Below are positions 16,909 to 26,626 of a stretch of DNA of 64,000 nt, one piece after another. Source of the stretch: Acidobacteriota bacterium. GTDB lineage: Bacteria > Acidobacteriota > Blastocatellia > RBC074. Numbering within the stretch: the first letter of the stretch is position 1; each line of letters begins with the position of its first letter. The position numbers and the translations under genes were made by a program. A model generated the notes under the pieces. That model did not search any database. It was given only the letters and a program-made list of their open reading frames with translations, and was not told where the DNA came from. Location of the stretch: positions 57,035 to 121,034 of the forward strand of contig JAFDVL010000053.1 in NCBI GenBank assembly GCA_018268995.1, given 5' to 3'.

Positions 16909-18948
16909 GTGATTAATCAAACGAAAAATACGACCCAGGCTCCTAAACAAACGGCACAATCAGGAACCCAGACTGGCAAAGCTGAGCCGCCAGTTCCATT
17001 TTGGCGAAAAGTATTTGGTCTCGGCCCGCCGCGCCCGATGGCGGAACGGCTGGAGGAAAGTTTACGCGAGAAATGGAAGTTTCCTGAAGTCAGACCACAT
17101 CACATTGAATCGTTGCTTGCACCCGAAGCCGATGAAAAATTGCGTTTCTTCCTTGACGGATACTATGCAGGCCGCTATCTGAAGCTGAAAAAAATCTATG
17201 GTCTGGCATCGCAGGGACGTCGCGGTGGCGTTGACGACGATGACATTGATACGCTGCTACAATTCGGCCAGAAGTTACTCAGTTATTACGACATGCTGAA
17301 TGACGATGAAACACGTCGTTATATTCCCCGTTATTTTGGTGGCTATTACCGCGAGGGAAAAATCGGCACGGAAACGCTGGTGAATATTGCCTCCACCAAC
17401 TGGCTTGGCCCGTTCATGCGCAAGCAATTTGTGACTTATGCCGAACTACTGCACACGCGCTTCAATCTGCCGCGACAGGTGTGCGGGCCATTGCTGGCCA
17501 GCGTGGGCGATTCGCGCATGCTCAATAGCATTCTGTATCGCAAAACCGGGCCGGAAGAATTTCAACGATTGGCGGACATCATTGCTGCTCCATTGCCTGA
17601 AGATAAGCGGAATGATGCGTTAGTGCCTGCACTGGAGTTGCTGGTGCTGGCAACAAAACAACAAATCCCGGTGGCCGGTGTGACTTCGTTTGTGCATCGG
17701 ATGAAGTTACAGGCAGAGCATTTTCGCCCCTTCACCGCGATTGTTTACACGCTCTGGGCGCATAACCATGACGTAGATATTAGCTGCCCCGTGTTCTCTG
17801 CCTATGTGAAAAAAGTGCTTGACGAATTTGGCCCGGAAATTGACTTGCTGAAGGCACCGTTGTTCGTCAATGCCTATTACGATTTCAAACACGATGGCGA
17901 AAAGCTGCGCATCTTTTTATCTCCGCAGTACAGCGAAACCAAAGCCTTCGTTCGCCGCATCGGTGTGACAGTTCCGCCGAATGTCTGGGGCATGGCGCGC
18001 GTCGTGGTGCTGGCGCAAAAATTTGACCGCGAAAAGGTTCCGCAATTGATGCGCCAACTCAACGAAGAAGTCACGCTGGCTGACCTTGTCTTCCTGAATG
18101 GTATCAGCAACAACCCCGAAGAAGTCGCGTTGCTGCTGAATCGCGAGAAGTTGTTAGCCCAGGTCGAAGGCATCAAGATCAAACGCATCGTCAAACGACG
18201 CCGCAATGATCAGGTAGAAGACCTGAGTAATAGAATTGATCAGGCTTCGGCCAATGGCTTCATTCGCATCCTGCGCAGATTGACCGGATTGCGTGAGGAC
18301 ATCAAGGCTAATTACACAGAAGAAGCCGATTTCAGACGCTTCAAGAACATTCAGCTGCTGCAATTGCATATTCTGGAACGTTCTTTTGATTTCCCCGGAC
18401 TGGATGAATTGCTGGGATGGGAGGTTTCCAAAGATATTCACGACAGCACACGCGAAGGCGGCGGATTCTTTGATTACGACCGTGACCTTGCGCTTTTTGT
18501 TTCTGTTCCCGCTGAGCAGGAATCCAATCGCAAATACAAGGCTTCGATTGTCCAACGATCTGCCGCAGCCTGTGCAATTGGCCACTTCCACGCATTAAAG
18601 ATTGACACCGCAACCTACGCCGGACCGAGCGGATGGCGCGGCGCGCAAGCGGGCGACATTGATAGCGCAGCAGAAGCCGACATTTGTTCCGTCATCGTGA
18701 CGACCGTCGGACATCCCAAAGAATCCAATGGAGTGAAAAATAAAGGGAAAGTTGCGGTGGACGTTGACTTCCTGTTCATTGACCGTGAAAACGGTGATCC
18801 GTTGATTCGAGATCGTGGTGTCCGCAATATTCCGTATTTCACCAAGGATCAAATTCCGCCGATCAGCAAACCTTCTCGGAAAGAGAAAAAGCGTCGCCGC
18901 ATCGAAGACGCTCATTTCTGTCCGCCGATTGATTTGCCCTTACCCTGA
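16909..18948 (+). CDS. Unrecognised 679-residue cytosolic protein with possible JAB-like C-terminal segment
   Basis: I do not recognise this family. There is no signal peptide or membrane helix. Residues 1-35 are Gln/Thr/Lys-rich and disordered-looking. Residues 50-540 look alpha-helical and repeat-like (for example LPRQVCGPLLASVGDSRML and LNEEVTLADLVFLNGISNN). At about 558-595 the sequence reads AIGHFHALKIDTATYAGPS, then AGDIDSAAEADICSVIVT. This resembles the HxH...GPS...D...VIVT layout of JAB/MPN metalloproteases, although the loop is long and a matching upstream Glu is uncertain. A Lys/Arg-rich tail (KPSRKEKKRRRIED) ends the protein. It starts at GTG 16909 with only a weak ribosome site and stands alone, convergent with the giant kinase. 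It could be a solitary regulator or processing enzyme. Confidence 0.7.
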   Translation: MINQTKNTTQAPKQTAQSGTQTGKAEPPVPFWRKVFGLGPPRPMAERLEESLREKWKFPEVRPHHIESLLAPEADEKLRFFLDGYYAGRYLKLKKIYGLASQGRRGGVDDDDIDTLLQFGQKLLSYYDMLNDDETRRYIPRYFGGYYREGKIGTETLVNIASTNWLGPFMRKQFVTYAELLHTRFNLPRQVCGPLLASVGDSRMLNSILYRKTGPEEFQRLADIIAAPLPEDKRNDALVPALELLVLATKQQIPVAGVTSFVHRMKLQAEHFRPFTAIVYTLWAHNHDVDISCPVFSAYVKKVLDEFGPEIDLLKAPLFVNAYYDFKHDGEKLRIFLSPQYSETKAFVRRIGVTVPPNVWGMARVVVLAQKFDREKVPQLMRQLNEEVTLADLVFLNGISNNPEEVALLLNREKLLAQVEGIKIKRIVKRRRNDQVEDLSNRIDQASANGFIRILRRLTGLREDIKANYTEEADFRRFKNIQLLQLHILERSFDFPGLDELLGWEVSKDIHDSTREGGGFFDYDRDLALFVSVPAEQESNRKYKASIVQRSAAACAIGHFHALKIDTATYAGPSGWRGAQAGDIDSAAEADICSVIVTTVGHPKESNGVKNKGKVAVDVDFLFIDRENGDPLIRDRGVRNIPYFTKDQIPPISKPSRKEKKRRRIEDAHFCPPIDLPLP

Positions 18949-18976
18949 TCAAGAATGTGGTGGAAATTCGACGATT

Positions 18977-19012
18977 AAAAAAGGGGCGACTGTTTTGCAG
19001 CCTGCCCCTTTT
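18977..19012. terminator. Probable intrinsic terminator between convergent genes
   Basis: An imperfect hairpin (AAAAGGGGCGACTG / CAGCCTGCCCCTTTT) with a short loop and flanking A/T tracts. It is placed between the 679-residue gene and the convergent kinase gene. Confidence 0.6.
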
Positions 19013-19045
19013 CCAGTCTGTCGAACTGCTGTCAGTCCTGTAATC

Positions 19046-22000
19046 TTACTCAACTGCCCCGTTCCCGTTTCCGGTATCTGACAACAGCACGACATCGTGC
19101 GCACGCAAACCACGCGAAAAAGCAATGCTGCCATCACGCGCAATGTCGAAGGAGTAAATGACATCATTCGTGGATTCCAGCAGTTTTTTCGGTGCGCCGC
19201 CTTCGGTTGACTGCAACCACAAACTCGCCACCCCATTGCGAAAATCAATGTAGGTAATTCCACGTCCATCGGGCATCCAGCGCAGCACGCTGCCACCGCT
19301 GGCATCTCCCTGTCGTACATCAAAATGCTTGCTCGCTTCGCCGCCCTCAATCGGAATCAAGGCAATGCGCCACGGTGCGTTTGGCGTGTCGGCTTTGCTC
19401 CAACAGGCGACCCATTTGCCATCAGGGGAAATTGCCGGACGCATCGAAAGTTTCGAGGTCAGCCGGACGGGATCACCATTTGCCATCGGGCGTTTCCAAA
19501 GCGTTGTCTGCGTGCCCGCACCAAAATGTTCATACACGACCCACTTGCCATCAGGTGTCACCTGCGGCCAGTTGCTTTCCTCATTGCCACTGGTCAAGGG
19601 CACTTGGTTGCTGCCATCGCGATTCATGCGCCAGATTTGCCAATTGCCCGAACGGTTTGAGTGAAAGACAATATATTTTCCATCCGGCGAGGCCAGTGGA
19701 GCATAGTTACGACTGGCTCCAGCGGTCAGTTGCGTTTGTTCTGCGCTGCTGGAATGGCGCTCCCAAATGTCTGCGCTGCCACTGGCATCTGAGGCATAGA
19801 GAACCGTTTTTTCCGGTGTCCACGACAGATCAAAATAGCGTCCCGCCCCCGTGGTAATTTGGGTCATTCGTTCAATGATGCCCTTGGGAGCTACCCAAAT
19901 ATTGATCAACACCTGTCGTTGCACGGTCACGATGGACTGCAAATTCGACGGCAAGCTGACGCCTTTGTAATCGCTCAAATCATTGGTGAGTTTGCGTGCC
20001 TGTCCGTTGGAAATTGACCAGAGTTGCAGAAACGGTGATTCTGCATCCTGTGCCGACCATAAAAAGCTTTTGCCATCAGGCATCCATCGAATCTGATCAA
20101 TATTCATCCAACGCCCGGTCGTCAAAAGCGATTCCGTGCCATCTTGCACACGTAATTGAATTGCTTTCATGAAAAAGCCTTTGGCATCGGCAGTTTCAAC
20201 GACAACCGCAATCGAATTGCCATCCGGTGTCCAGGCTGGAGCCGAATTACTTGAAAAATGTTCAGGAAACTTGCGCGTTTGAACCTGTCGCTCGTTTGAT
20301 CCATCGGTGGAAGCAATGAGCAAATCGTCTTCGCCCTGTTCGTCGTGATGGCGCACAAACGCGATCTGTTTGCCATCGGGCGAAAGGCCAATCGGGCTAT
20401 CCACTTTTTCCTTGATGAGGCGGGCTGAGCCACCAAGCGCCGGGACTTCGTGCAAAGCGCTTTTGTTGTCGGCCTTGTTCCTCGCAACGTATCGCACATA
20501 CGAACCATCCGGGGTAAAAGACAGGCCGCGATATTCCGTCTCAGAAGGTGGAGCCAATCGCACACTGCTCGCCACGCTGACTTGTCGCATCCACAGGCTT
20601 TGCAACCCGCCGTCTTCGGTCACATAGGCCAGATATTTTCCGTCGGGTGAAATCGTCGCAATCACTGCATTGCCGGATGTCGTCAGCTTCGTTGCTGTTG
20701 TCGTCCGAAATGTCGTCGCCGCATTGCGGGATTGATTGGATTGATACAACCAGAAAAGCAAGGCAACAATGAGCCCGGCAAGTCCGATCCCCGCCGCAAA
20801 GCGCCTGCGGGATTGCGGTTTCGCCACAGGGGCTTGATCCAACACGACCGAATCTAAGACCGTGGCAACATTGACGGCAGCATCGGGTGGAGGTTCGATC
20901 AATCCAACTCGCTGCAACAATGCCTGACAACGGGCATCATTGCGGAGCGGGATGAAAAACGGATCGCGCAGCAGGTATAACATCCACCAGTCACGATCTA
21001 CGATTCCCTTCTCGACCCATTTGAGCGCTTCGTCGCGTTCTTCCAACGCTTCATAAATCAGTGCCACATAATACGGCGTCAAATACCCATCGTGGACTGC
21101 CGTAAGCATCTGTTGAAGCAAGGCACGTGCGGCCTCAGTCTTTTTCTGACGGGCCTGTGCGTACGCCAGCGGAACTTTGGCAATCGGATTCTCAGCATTG
21201 GCTTCAATCAGCGAAGCAGCCACCGCTTCCGCCTCTTCGTAACGCCGCTGGTGCGACAGGCTCATGGCCTTTCCGAACAAAGACCAGAACGAGTTTGGGT
21301 CAAGTCGCGTCGCTTGCTCGGCAGCTTTCAGCGAGGCTTCATAGCGCCGCGTCAGGTACAAATGCAAACTTTGCAGCACATAAACCGCTGCCGATCCGGG
21401 ATCAAGTTTTAAGGCCCGCTCAATGGCCGTGTTTGATTCCGTCAAGCGGCCTGACGTGCCGAGAATATGCGCGTACCATTCCAACACCTGCGCCGAATTT
21501 GGATTCAATTCCAGCGCACGATTGATCAAGCGCAAGCTTTCGTTGTGATTCCAGTCTGCACCCAAAGTCGCAAAGGCGAGTGCGCCCCAGGCTTCGGCCA
21601 GCGATTCATCCAGACGAACCGCGCGCAATGCAGCCTCTTTGGCCGCAGCAAAACATTCATCTGAAGGCAGAATGCCGAAGGTCGCCAGACGATTGTAATA
21701 TTCCGCGATACCCGCATACGGCGCGGCAAACGAAGGGTCAAAACTGCTGGCTTCATTGAAATACAACAACGCCTGCGCCAGGCTGTCCATCGTGTAGCTG
21801 TGCCAATGATACCGGCCTCGCATATAGGCTTCGTAAGCACGCGGATCATCGGTTCCACGGCGCACCAGACGCGCACGTTCCTCGCCTGTCAGATGCGGGA
21901 TGATGGCTTCAGCGACTTGCGCGGCAATCGAATCCTGCACCACCAGAATGTCGGTCAGATTGTCTCTGTACTGCGAAGCCCACAAAATCGCCTGTTCCTG

Positions 22001-23497
22001 CAACGACACAAGTTGCATCGTCACGCGCATCTGTTCCCCAGCCAGTTGCACGCGCCCGTCCAGCAGGTAATCCACGCCCAGTTCCTTGCCTGCGGCGAAC
22101 GGATCAGCATCCGCACCAACACAACACAGCACTGAACTGGTAGGCCGCACGACAAGGCCGCGAATATTACTGAGCTGCGTGGTCAGGGCATCGGCAATTC
22201 CAACCCCAAGATAACTGCTGTCATCGTCCCTGAGCTTGCGGGTCTGAATCACTTTTAGCGGCAACACAGCGATGGAACGTGCTGTCGGAAATTCTTCCAG
22301 CCATTCCCCCAGCTCCGGCAACGATGGAGCCAGCGCCGCCAGTGCGGTTTGACCGGCTAAATGTCGTCCGATGTCGGCGGCCAGTTCAGACGCGCTGGCA
22401 TAACGTTGCTGCGGGTCTTTGCTGAGCGCTTTGAGAATGATGCTGTCGAGATTGCCTTCCAGCTCATGCCGCAACGATTCCGGCGTGGCAGATCGTTCTT
22501 CGGCATAATGAATTTTGCCCACGCTCTGGGCCAGCGAACTGGGACGGGTCGGTGTTTCTTCGCAAATCACGCGCGCCATTTCGTGCGGCGCGTGCGAGCT
22601 TAAGCGATACGGACGACGCCCGGTCAGCAGTTCATACATCAATACACCCAACGAATACACATCGCTGCTGGGCGTCACAGGCAAACCGCGCACCTGTTCC
22701 GGGCTGGCATATTCCGGCGTCATCAATCGTACCGCAGTCGCCGTTTGATCAATGGTGTCAGCGCCCCATTCGGGATCAAGCAATTTGGCAATCCCAAAAT
22801 CCAGCAATTTCGCCGTACCATCACTTGTCACCAGAATGTTGCCGGGTTTCAGGTCGCGATGGATGATTTGTTTTTGATGGGCATAGGAAACGGCAGCGCA
22901 CACCTGTTGCACCAATCGTAGCCGTTCGGCAATGGTCAGCTTGCGTTCGTCGCAAAACCGATTCAGCGGTTTGCCTTCGACATATTCCATCACGAAATAA
23001 GGCAATCCCTCGCTGGTCGAACCGCCATCCAGCAATGCGGCAATATGTGGATGATCCAGCGTCGCCAGAATTTGTCGCTCGCGACGAAAGCGGCGCAAAA
23101 TAAAATCGGTGTCCATTCCGCGCTTGACGATTTTGATCGCCACGCGACGCTGAAACACATTGTCCGCTCGCAGGGCCAGATAGACAGCGCCCATGCCACC
23201 GCGCCCGATTTCGCTTTCGATCTTGTAGGCACCGATGCGCTTGCCAATCAACGAGGCAGAGAGTTCTTCTTGTGAAGGATGGATGTTTGACTGTGGTGCG
23301 GTGGCAACACTGGCCAGCAAGGGAGCTTCGATAAAGCTGCCTGCCTGATCGTAAGCTTTGATGAGCGTTTCCACTTCGCGGCGCAATTCCTCATCGCCCC
23401 GACAAGCCTGTGCAATAAAGGCCAAACGCTCGTCAGGAGCTTGTTCCAGGGCCGCTTCAAGAATTTGCTCAACTACCTTCCAGCGTTCAGGGCGCAT
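19046..23497 (-). CDS. Giant membrane Ser/Thr protein kinase with TolB-like, TPR and PD40 propeller domains
   Basis: A 1483-residue protein. The cytosolic N-terminus holds a helical ECF-kinase-associated leader (1-60: RWKVVEQILEAALEQAPDER) and a Hanks kinase (about 90-360). The kinase has GRGGMGAVY at 98-106, Lys122 (VAIKIV), HRDLKPGN and DFG motifs and a YASPEQVRG activation segment, so it should be active. A TolB/FlgO-like domain follows (SIAVLPLKVI, GIADALTTQL, WASQYRDNLTDIL), then several TPRs (about 540-830). A single membrane helix (about 925-942: IGLAGLIVALLFWLYQ) leads to an extracytoplasmic beta-propeller with repeated ISPDGKY/TPDGK PD40 blades. The architecture is characteristic of Acidobacteria. 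I chose ATG 23497 over the longer in-frame start because homology begins at MRPERW. Confidence 0.93.
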   Translation of the reverse strand: MRPERWKVVEQILEAALEQAPDERLAFIAQACRGDEELRREVETLIKAYDQAGSFIEAPLLASVATAPQSNIHPSQEELSASLIGKRIGAYKIESEIGRGGMGAVYLALRADNVFQRRVAIKIVKRGMDTDFILRRFRRERQILATLDHPHIAALLDGGSTSEGLPYFVMEYVEGKPLNRFCDERKLTIAERLRLVQQVCAAVSYAHQKQIIHRDLKPGNILVTSDGTAKLLDFGIAKLLDPEWGADTIDQTATAVRLMTPEYASPEQVRGLPVTPSSDVYSLGVLMYELLTGRRPYRLSSHAPHEMARVICEETPTRPSSLAQSVGKIHYAEERSATPESLRHELEGNLDSIILKALSKDPQQRYASASELAADIGRHLAGQTALAALAPSLPELGEWLEEFPTARSIAVLPLKVIQTRKLRDDDSSYLGVGIADALTTQLSNIRGLVVRPTSSVLCCVGADADPFAAGKELGVDYLLDGRVQLAGEQMRVTMQLVSLQEQAILWASQYRDNLTDILVVQDSIAAQVAEAIIPHLTGEERARLVRRGTDDPRAYEAYMRGRYHWHSYTMDSLAQALLYFNEASSFDPSFAAPYAGIAEYYNRLATFGILPSDECFAAAKEAALRAVRLDESLAEAWGALAFATLGADWNHNESLRLINRALELNPNSAQVLEWYAHILGTSGRLTESNTAIERALKLDPGSAAVYVLQSLHLYLTRRYEASLKAAEQATRLDPNSFWSLFGKAMSLSHQRRYEEAEAVAASLIEANAENPIAKVPLAYAQARQKKTEAARALLQQMLTAVHDGYLTPYYVALIYEALEERDEALKWVEKGIVDRDWWMLYLLRDPFFIPLRNDARCQALLQRVGLIEPPPDAAVNVATVLDSVVLDQAPVAKPQSRRRFAAGIGLAGLIVALLFWLYQSNQSRNAATTFRTTTATKLTTSGNAVIATISPDGKYLAYVTEDGGLQSLWMRQVSVASSVRLAPPSETEYRGLSFTPDGSYVRYVARNKADNKSALHEVPALGGSARLIKEKVDSPIGLSPDGKQIAFVRHHDEQGEDDLLIASTDGSNERQVQTRKFPEHFSSNSAPAWTPDGNSIAVVVETADAKGFFMKAIQLRVQDGTESLLTTGRWMNIDQIRWMPDGKSFLWSAQDAESPFLQLWSISNGQARKLTNDLSDYKGVSLPSNLQSIVTVQRQVLINIWVAPKGIIERMTQITTGAGRYFDLSWTPEKTVLYASDASGSADIWERHSSSAEQTQLTAGASRNYAPLASPDGKYIVFHSNRSGNWQIWRMNRDGSNQVPLTSGNEESNWPQVTPDGKWVVYEHFGAGTQTTLWKRPMANGDPVRLTSKLSMRPAISPDGKWVACWSKADTPNAPWRIALIPIEGGEASKHFDVRQGDASGGSVLRWMPDGRGITYIDFRNGVASLWLQSTEGGAPKKLLESTNDVIYSFDIARDGSIAFSRGLRAHDVVLLSDTGNGNGAVE

Positions 23498-23932
23498 AGT
23501 GAATGATTCACCGCGCAGGCCAAAAGAACTCCGACGACCCGCCCCCCTCGCCCCCATTCTCGGAGGGAGTTTTTCAGCCTGACTTATTTGGCAGGGAAAG
23601 CTCAGAGTGAGAGTTGCAACCAGTTTCCCTTTTGTCTCTCTTCAGGTGAACCGCAACTGTCTCTCACGGTTCGATCATGCCTGGCGGGATTATAGCAAAG
23701 GAAGGTGTCTTTTGCGCCCTGCGGAAGGAAGAAGGAGCAAAAGAAAAATCGTGGGGGAAAATACGTCCGGCACAGGATGGCAAAGGCTCACCAAACGTAA
23801 AAATGGGAGTCCAGAGCAAACGGCAGGCCATCTGTCGGCGTGAGACTGCCACTAGCAAACAAGCGTCATGCCCTGATTCAATGTTCAATGGCACCGCCTG
23901 CCCTTGGCGCTGGACTCCCGGTGTGATGTTTC
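23498..23932. other. 435-nt gene-free region
   Basis: Upstream region of the kinase. No gene has support. It contains a 10-bp inverted repeat (GGGAGTCCAG at 23815-23824 and its complement at 23910-23919). It also holds an imperfect one around 23607-23665 (GTGAGAG...TTGC and complement). Neither has a U-run typical of a terminator. Confidence 0.45.
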
Positions 23933-25501
23933 TTACTTGATATTGATCGCCACGGCATTCGCCAATTTTGCGTCAGCGCGAAAAACGACCTCCACTTCGC
24001 CGCGTCCGATCAGCGTGCGCGGAATCAGCATATTTGCCTGATCCAACCCAACGTAGACGGGATGCGCTCCTGCATATGACACATCGGCATTCGCGCCACC
24101 GAGCGAGCAAACTACGGAAGATAATGAGGTTCGGGAACGGAATCCAGTGCCGAAAAGATTGAGATAGACCTGCTCGCCCTCCGGGCCAAGGTCAATCGGC
24201 AGCGCGACAAATTTCTGTTGCGCGCTGTCGTATTGCGCCAACAACTCATAGCTTTGCGAACCGTTGCTTTTCACCCGCTGAATCAGGGCAGCAGCAATCC
24301 CGGCCCCATTGGCATTGGCGGAGAAAAGCCCCGGCACTACATTTTCTATTGTAACCGAACCCTGTGCGACCGTCGTGCTGCCTTGCAACGCCGTTAAGGT
24401 GGCAGTTCCAGCGCTGGTTCCGGTCGGAATCTGAAGGTTGATCTGAGTAGGCGACACATAAAACAACGGCGCATTTCGTGTTGTGCCCGCCGCATCGCGC
24501 ACGCTCACGGTGGTATCGCCCAACACCGTGGGCAAAGGAATCTCGGTCGCGCTATTCGTGGTCGAAGCTAATCCATTTCCAAACAGCGACGCAATTCCAT
24601 CGCTGGCAATGGCTGCGCCTGTCGCATAGCTGGCACCGGAAACGGCTGAAATGGATGACGTCGTGGAGGGTAATCCTGTCAGCGAAAGGTCATACGAAGT
24701 GGTATAGCCTCCCTGCCCATCTGACGTTACGCTGAGCAAGAGCGTGCTGCCGCCGCTTTGATAAATATTGTCATTGCTGTTGCGCGTGTTGCGCGTTCCC
24801 CGTGCGCTGTACGGAGACTGAAGAAACACCTGATCGGTCAAAGTGTCGTCAAACATCACCTGCGAAGTAAATTCATACGTCTTTGTCGTCCCCGAAAACA
24901 GGCGAACTTTGTAGTGCATGTGTACCGTGCGGCCTGAATACCAACCGGGATAAATCGTCGTAAATTCCACTGATCCGTTGGCATCGGTCACCTGATAGCC
25001 GCGCAAAAATTTCTGTCCCAGATTATTCGGATTTCCCTGCCCGCTCACATCCGAATAACCGCCCGTCGCATCACAGTGCCATAAATCCACATAGGCACCA
25101 GCCAGCGGCGTGCAGGTGCTGCCAACGGTGCGATAGACATTGAATTTAATCTTGAGCGGGGTGCCCGGTCTCACGGTGTTATTGGACGGATCGCTGCGGA
25201 TGTCTGAACGATTCAGCTTTTCATCCACGAAAAATGGGCCTTCGGTTAAGGCTGGACGTCCCACGCACGACATTTCTGTAACAGGTTTCGTGACCTGAAC
25301 TGGCGAAGCAGCATACAAGGCTGGACGCATAATGCGCGCCACATAATCCTCCGCTCCAACCAAACCTGCGCTATGGCTGAGCCAGGGCATGAGGCTCCTG
25401 CCTTTACTCAGACCCAGTAACGAAGCGGCTCCGGTCGCACCCAGGAATCGTAAGGTGTCGCGCCGACTAAATGAATTGTGCAGTAAAGAATCTTTTGCCA
25501 T
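23933..25501 (-). CDS. Tat-exported intradiol ring-cleavage dioxygenase-like protein with C-terminal TIGR03437 domain
   Basis: A 522-residue protein. It has a twin-arginine signal (SRRDTLRFLGATGAASLLGL, 12-31) and an intradiol dioxygenase domain (about 80-270). The non-haem Fe(III) ligands are visible: Y149 in CDATGGYSDV, Y188 in YPGWYSGR, and H194 and H196 in VHMHY. The classical role is ortho cleavage of catechols. Exported members may act on aromatic or lignin-like compounds. From about 283 onward is a TIGR03437 domain (GIASLFGNGLAS, APLFYVSPTQINLQIPTGT, NLFGTGFR). It lies 76 nt downstream of a Spy-like secreted protein gene with which it may be cotranscribed. Confidence 0.92.
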   Translation of the reverse strand: MAKDSLLHNSFSRRDTLRFLGATGAASLLGLSKGRSLMPWLSHSAGLVGAEDYVARIMRPALYAASPVQVTKPVTEMSCVGRPALTEGPFFVDEKLNRSDIRSDPSNNTVRPGTPLKIKFNVYRTVGSTCTPLAGAYVDLWHCDATGGYSDVSGQGNPNNLGQKFLRGYQVTDANGSVEFTTIYPGWYSGRTVHMHYKVRLFSGTTKTYEFTSQVMFDDTLTDQVFLQSPYSARGTRNTRNSNDNIYQSGGSTLLLSVTSDGQGGYTTSYDLSLTGLPSTTSSISAVSGASYATGAAIASDGIASLFGNGLASTTNSATEIPLPTVLGDTTVSVRDAAGTTRNAPLFYVSPTQINLQIPTGTSAGTATLTALQGSTTVAQGSVTIENVVPGLFSANANGAGIAAALIQRVKSNGSQSYELLAQYDSAQQKFVALPIDLGPEGEQVYLNLFGTGFRSRTSLSSVVCSLGGANADVSYAGAHPVYVGLDQANMLIPRTLIGRGEVEVVFRADAKLANAVAINIK

Positions 25502-25577
25502 TAGGTGTCTCCTCTATCCGAAATCATTGAGCGCAAGCGTTTTTGGCTATTGAACGCTTGCGCTCCCCTGGTAATTG

Positions 25578-26117
25578 TTATTCCTGTCTGCCCGGCCCTC
25601 CGTGTCCGGCACCGCCACCCAATCCACCCCCAAATCCACCGCGTCCAGCCAAGGACTCAATCAAGCCAACAACACGTTCGCTGCTGAGTTTTTGCACCAG
25701 ATATTCCAACTGTCCACCGTTTTTCAGAATAACGATTACCTCTGCACCAAACTTGGCAAGGGCTAACAAACGCACATTATTTTCGGCGGCGATCAGTCCT
25801 GAAATGATGCCCGCCTGTGTCTGCGCCGTAGTTAAATCCCCGGCCAGAATTGCGGCTCCCATTGCCGTCCGCGCATCAATCAATGCCTGACTGGGTTCGT
25901 CTGGTTGTGCGGCTTTGTAGGCCGTGATCAATGTCGTGATTTGGGTTTCCTGATCTGTCGTTAGGGCTGGCGCTCCGGCTTCGGTAAGCGCACGTTTCAG
26001 GAATCCCAGTGGATCGCGCGTCGGTCGTTGTTGCGCGAATGAAATATTGGTCAGCATTGCGCAAAGCAACAAAGTGGTGCCGAGAATTGTGCTGTTTCTT
26101 TTCTGTAAGTACATCAT
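25578..26117 (-). CDS. Secreted Spy/CpxP-like helical protein with Gly-rich tail
   Basis: A 179-residue protein. A signal peptide (about 1-28, ending NISFAQQ) precedes an all-helical mature part with a Spy/LTXXQ-like stretch (APALTTDQETQITTLITAY) and long amphipathic helices. The tail is glycine-rich (GRGGFGGGLGGGAGHGG). Spy/CpxP-type proteins are periplasmic chaperones or sensors, often controlled by two-component systems. I infer the resemblance from pattern rather than a firm family match. The start is set at ATG 26117 by AGGAG 5 nt upstream; ATG 26114 is an alternative. It is divergent from the CpxRA-like pair at 27-29 kb and upstream of the intradiol dioxygenase. Confidence 0.7.
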   Translation of the reverse strand: MMYLQKRNSTILGTTLLLCAMLTNISFAQQRPTRDPLGFLKRALTEAGAPALTTDQETQITTLITAYKAAQPDEPSQALIDARTAMGAAILAGDLTTAQTQAGIISGLIAAENNVRLLALAKFGAEVIVILKNGGQLEYLVQKLSSERVVGLIESLAGRGGFGGGLGGGAGHGGPGRQE

Positions 26118-26357
26118 TACGTCTCCTACTATTTTCTGAGCAGTCAGGACATGCCGCTGCTCTGATTGAGAGTTGACAGACAAAGCTGCCGCCAACAGAG
26201 ATCATTCATCCCTGCAAAAGCTTGATTTGTGACAGGCCGCGAACTTGGCGATTCTTGTGCCTCCCCAGGCTAGCCTTTTATTGCGACCTGTCACATTTCT
26301 CCCGTCGTTCGACTGCCAGAAAAACGGGAAAATTGAAAATGAATGGTGATGATTTCG

Positions 26358-26483
26358 TCAGTCGGTGAGCGCGATTAAACTCCAGGACATAAGCATCATG
26401 ATTGTCCACACGAACAGTAGAAAAATTAGCGGTTGCTGACTTATTTCGCGTAACCAGAAAAAACTTTGTCGAATCGTTTTCAT
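26358..26483 (-). CDS. Putative small membrane protein (41 residues)
   Basis: A short frame encoding 41 residues. A basic amphipathic start (MKTIRQSFFWLREISQQ) is followed by a single hydrophobic helix (PLIFLLFVWTIMMLMSWSL) and the end IALTD. CAGGAAG lies about 12 nt before the ATG, a little far. It sits in the region divergent from the CpxR/CpxA-like genes, downstream of another tiny membrane frame on the same strand. It is not matched to a family. The charge-then-helix layout argues for translation, but evidence is sequence pattern only. Confidence 0.45.
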   Translation of the reverse strand: MKTIRQSFFWLREISQQPLIFLLFVWTIMMLMSWSLIALTD

Positions 26484-26626
26484 TGCTTTTTGTACTTCCT
26501 GACTCGCTTCCCTTCATCCTTCCCAGCGTGGGGCGAATCTTATTTAAAATCCGAATCGCAAGAAGTTAATCATTGGTGCCTTCCACAAGAAGGACGTCTG
26601 AAACTGCCAGGTGGTTCGTGAAAATT

